From Haematobacter massiliensis (lineage in GTDB: Bacteria; Pseudomonadota; Alphaproteobacteria; Rhodobacterales; Rhodobacteraceae): a stretch of 64,000 nucleotides of DNA. Both the position numbers and the translations under genes were made by a program. The notes under the pieces are model-generated. The model worked only from the letters and a program-made list of their open reading frames with translations. It searched no databases and was not told where the DNA came from. The stretch spans positions 1-64,000 of the forward strand of contig NZ_JGYG01000013.1 in NCBI RefSeq assembly GCF_000740795.1. The letters run 5' to 3'. Below, piece by piece: positions 62,555 to 64,000 of this stretch (positions within the stretch are counted from its first letter, which is position 1; every line of letters starts with the position of its first letter).

Positions 62555-64000
62555 TCAGTTGCGCGCCTCGGGTGTCGAGACCACAGGCGCATCCGGCACG
62601 GCAAGGCGGGCAAGCTCCGCCTTTACCCGGTCGGCATAATCGGCAGGAAGCGGAATGGCCCCCTCATCGAGCCGGAGGAGAAGCTGCTTCGCCTCATCCT
62701 TCCGCCCCAGCGCAGAATAGGTCATGGCAAGGTGATACTGCACCGTCCCATCCTGCGGCAGGCCTTGGGCGGCAGGTTCCAGATTGCTGAGCGCCTCGTC
62801 AAAGTTGCCGCGCCGGTAGGCGATCCAGCCATAGGTGTCCTGGAAGGCAGGCACCGTCGTTCCGCGAAGCCGCCGGGCGACCGTATAGGCCCTGTCGAGG
62901 CTTGCGTCGTCACTCCGGTAACCGGCCAGCAGGCTGGCGAGGTTGTTGGCAATGATCGGCGAATTCGAATCGCGCTCGTACATCGCCTCGTAGAGAGTGA
63001 TCGCCCCGTCGATATCGCCGGATTTCTCCAGAATGCCCGCCTTGATCCAGGAAAGCGTGGGCGCCGTCGGAATGGCGGCAAGACCCGCCTCCAGCACCTT
63101 GCCCGCGCCTTCCGTGTCGCCGGTGCTGAGCAGCGCATTGTGCAGCGCGGCCCAGCCCATCTCGAAACCGGGATGCGATTGGGTAAGGGCGCGCATCTCG
63201 TCAAGCCCTTCCTTCTGCCCGGCAGAGAGCAGCACGGCGGCATGGAGGTAAAGGGCCGTCGGATTGTCGGGCGTCTTGGCGAGCAGGGCATCGGCCTGGC
63301 GCAGGGCCTCCTGCGTGTCGCCGCGCAGCAGGCTGGTGCGAATCAGGGCAAGCTCCACGCCGGGACCACTGTCCCCCTCCGCGGCCAGACCGCGCAGGAA
63401 GGCGGCGAGTTCCTGATCCTGGTTCAGCGCGGCGAGCCGGTTCGCCGTGATCTCATTGGCGGAGTTGACCGCCTGATCGGTACCGATCTCCTTCAGGGTG
63501 CGCACGACATGATCGGCGCGCGGCCAGTCCTTCATCGCGACATAGACGCGCCCCAGCGCGGAGAGCAGGTCGACGTTGCGCGGCTGAAGCCGGAGCGCGT
63601 TGACCAGCGCATCCTCCGCCGGAAGATGCTTGCCGTCCTGCTCGAGGAAGGCGGCATACCGCAGCGATTCGGACGGCGCCCGGCTGGAGGCGACCACCGC
63701 CTGGGAAAGCATCTCCCCCATCAGGTCTCGGCTGCCGTCCCGCTCATGCGCGCGGGCCATGAGCGTCATGATCTGCGGATCGCGGGGAGCATATTCGAGG
63801 GCGGAGCGGAGCGCGACCAGCGCATCGCCGGTCCTGTCGTCGTCGATCAGCCAGTTGCCCTTGAGTTTAAGCGCATCGACATCGCTGGGCGTGGAGGCGA
63901 GCACCTCCTCCACCAGAGCCCGGCCGCCAACCTTGTTGCCGACCTGCGCCATCATCCGCGCGAGCGTCACGCGCGCCTGGTTCAGCACATCCGGTTCGGG
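62555..64000 (-). CDS. PrsT-like TPR protein (5' end off the right edge)
   Basis: The frame is open to the right edge, giving at least 481 residues of tandem tetratricopeptide repeats (for example ADHVVRTLKEIG, DALLAKTPDNPTALYLHAAVLL, AITLYEAMYERDSNSPIIANNLASLL). A GTG at 63988 is an internal codon rather than a secure start. TPR proteins of this kind (PrsT) are standard members of PEP-CTERM/exosortase EPS loci and are thought to act as scaffolds in the periplasm. It lies upstream of the second export protein and barrel genes on the same strand, with a terminator between them. Confidence 0.85.
   Translation of the reverse strand, partial: PEPDVLNQARVTLARMMAQVGNKVGGRALVEEVLASTPSDVDALKLKGNWLIDDDRTGDALVALRSALEYAPRDPQIMTLMARAHERDGSRDLMGEMLSQAVVASSRAPSESLRYAAFLEQDGKHLPAEDALVNALRLQPRNVDLLSALGRVYVAMKDWPRADHVVRTLKEIGTDQAVNSANEITANRLAALNQDQELAAFLRGLAAEGDSGPGVELALIRTSLLRGDTQEALRQADALLAKTPDNPTALYLHAAVLLSAGQKEGLDEMRALTQSHPGFEMGWAALHNALLSTGDTEGAGKVLEAGLAAIPTAPTLSWIKAGILEKSGDIDGAITLYEAMYERDSNSPIIANNLASLLAGYRSDDASLDRAYTVARRLRGTTVPAFQDTYGWIAYRRGNFDEALSNLEPAAQGLPQDGTVQYHLAMTYSALGRKDEAKQLLLRLDEGAIPLPADYADRVKAELARLAVPDAPVVSTPEARN

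Overview
The window is GC-rich DNA that looks like an extrachromosomal replicon (plasmid or chromid) of an alphaproteobacterium, most likely Rhodobacterales. Three things point there: an RPA-type replication initiator divergent from a ParA/ParB pair, six perfect partition-type palindromes of the form GTTNNNNGCNNNNAAC, and VPLPA-CTERM surface proteins with a matching exosortase. Most of the window is one large but broken-up exopolysaccharide (EPS) locus.

Layout. 1-1418: 3' part of an exported protein of unknown function. 1.4-7.3 kb: replication and partition module (parB and parA on the minus strand, rep on the plus strand, origin-like DNA between them) with the palindromes, ending at a first VPLPA-CTERM gene. 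7.8-18.5 kb: EPS block 1, with a split Alg14/Alg13-type glycosyltransferase, further glycosyltransferases, a flippase, UDP-glucose dehydrogenase, a UDP-uronate epimerase, a frameshifted branching-type glycosyltransferase and an unexpected murA-murB pair. 18.5-24.3 kb: OpgC-like acyltransferase, second VPLPA-CTERM protein, an unidentified 544-residue protein and a stretch of decayed insertion-sequence DNA. 24.3-34.3 kb: cargo not obviously linked to EPS (YbaY-META protein, methyltransferase, Nramp-like transporter, DUF1902 protein, DUF937 protein, ClC antiporter, aquaporin). 34.5-51.0 kb: EPS block 2, with pyruvyl transferase, glycosyltransferases, a phage-tailspike-like beta-helix protein, a second flippase, GDP-fucose synthesis (gmd, fcl), an EpsG-like polymerase and a WecA-like initiating transferase. 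51.5-64 kb: export and sorting block, with a Wzz/BY-kinase, low-molecular-weight phosphatase, two Wza-family proteins, galE, rhomboid protease, third VPLPA-CTERM protein, exosortase XrtD, an outer-membrane barrel and a PrsT-like TPR protein running off the right edge.

Working together. The genes describe a Wzx/Wzy-type pathway. The PNPT enzyme starts the lipid-linked unit. Roughly nine glycosyltransferases extend it with sugars that probably include glucuronate/galacturonate, galactose and fucose, decorated with pyruvate and acyl groups. Two flippases and an EpsG-type polymerase move and polymerise it, and the kinase, phosphatase, Wza proteins, barrel and TPR protein control length and export. 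The exosortase would process the three VPLPA-CTERM proteins, coupling surface proteins to the EPS. The most unusual elements are the murA-murB pair inside the EPS locus, the tailspike-like protein with no other phage genes around it, and a recurring palindrome CTGCA-N-TGCAG in gaps next to EPS genes that may be a shared operator. No transcription factor gene, rRNA, tRNA or CRISPR array was recognised.
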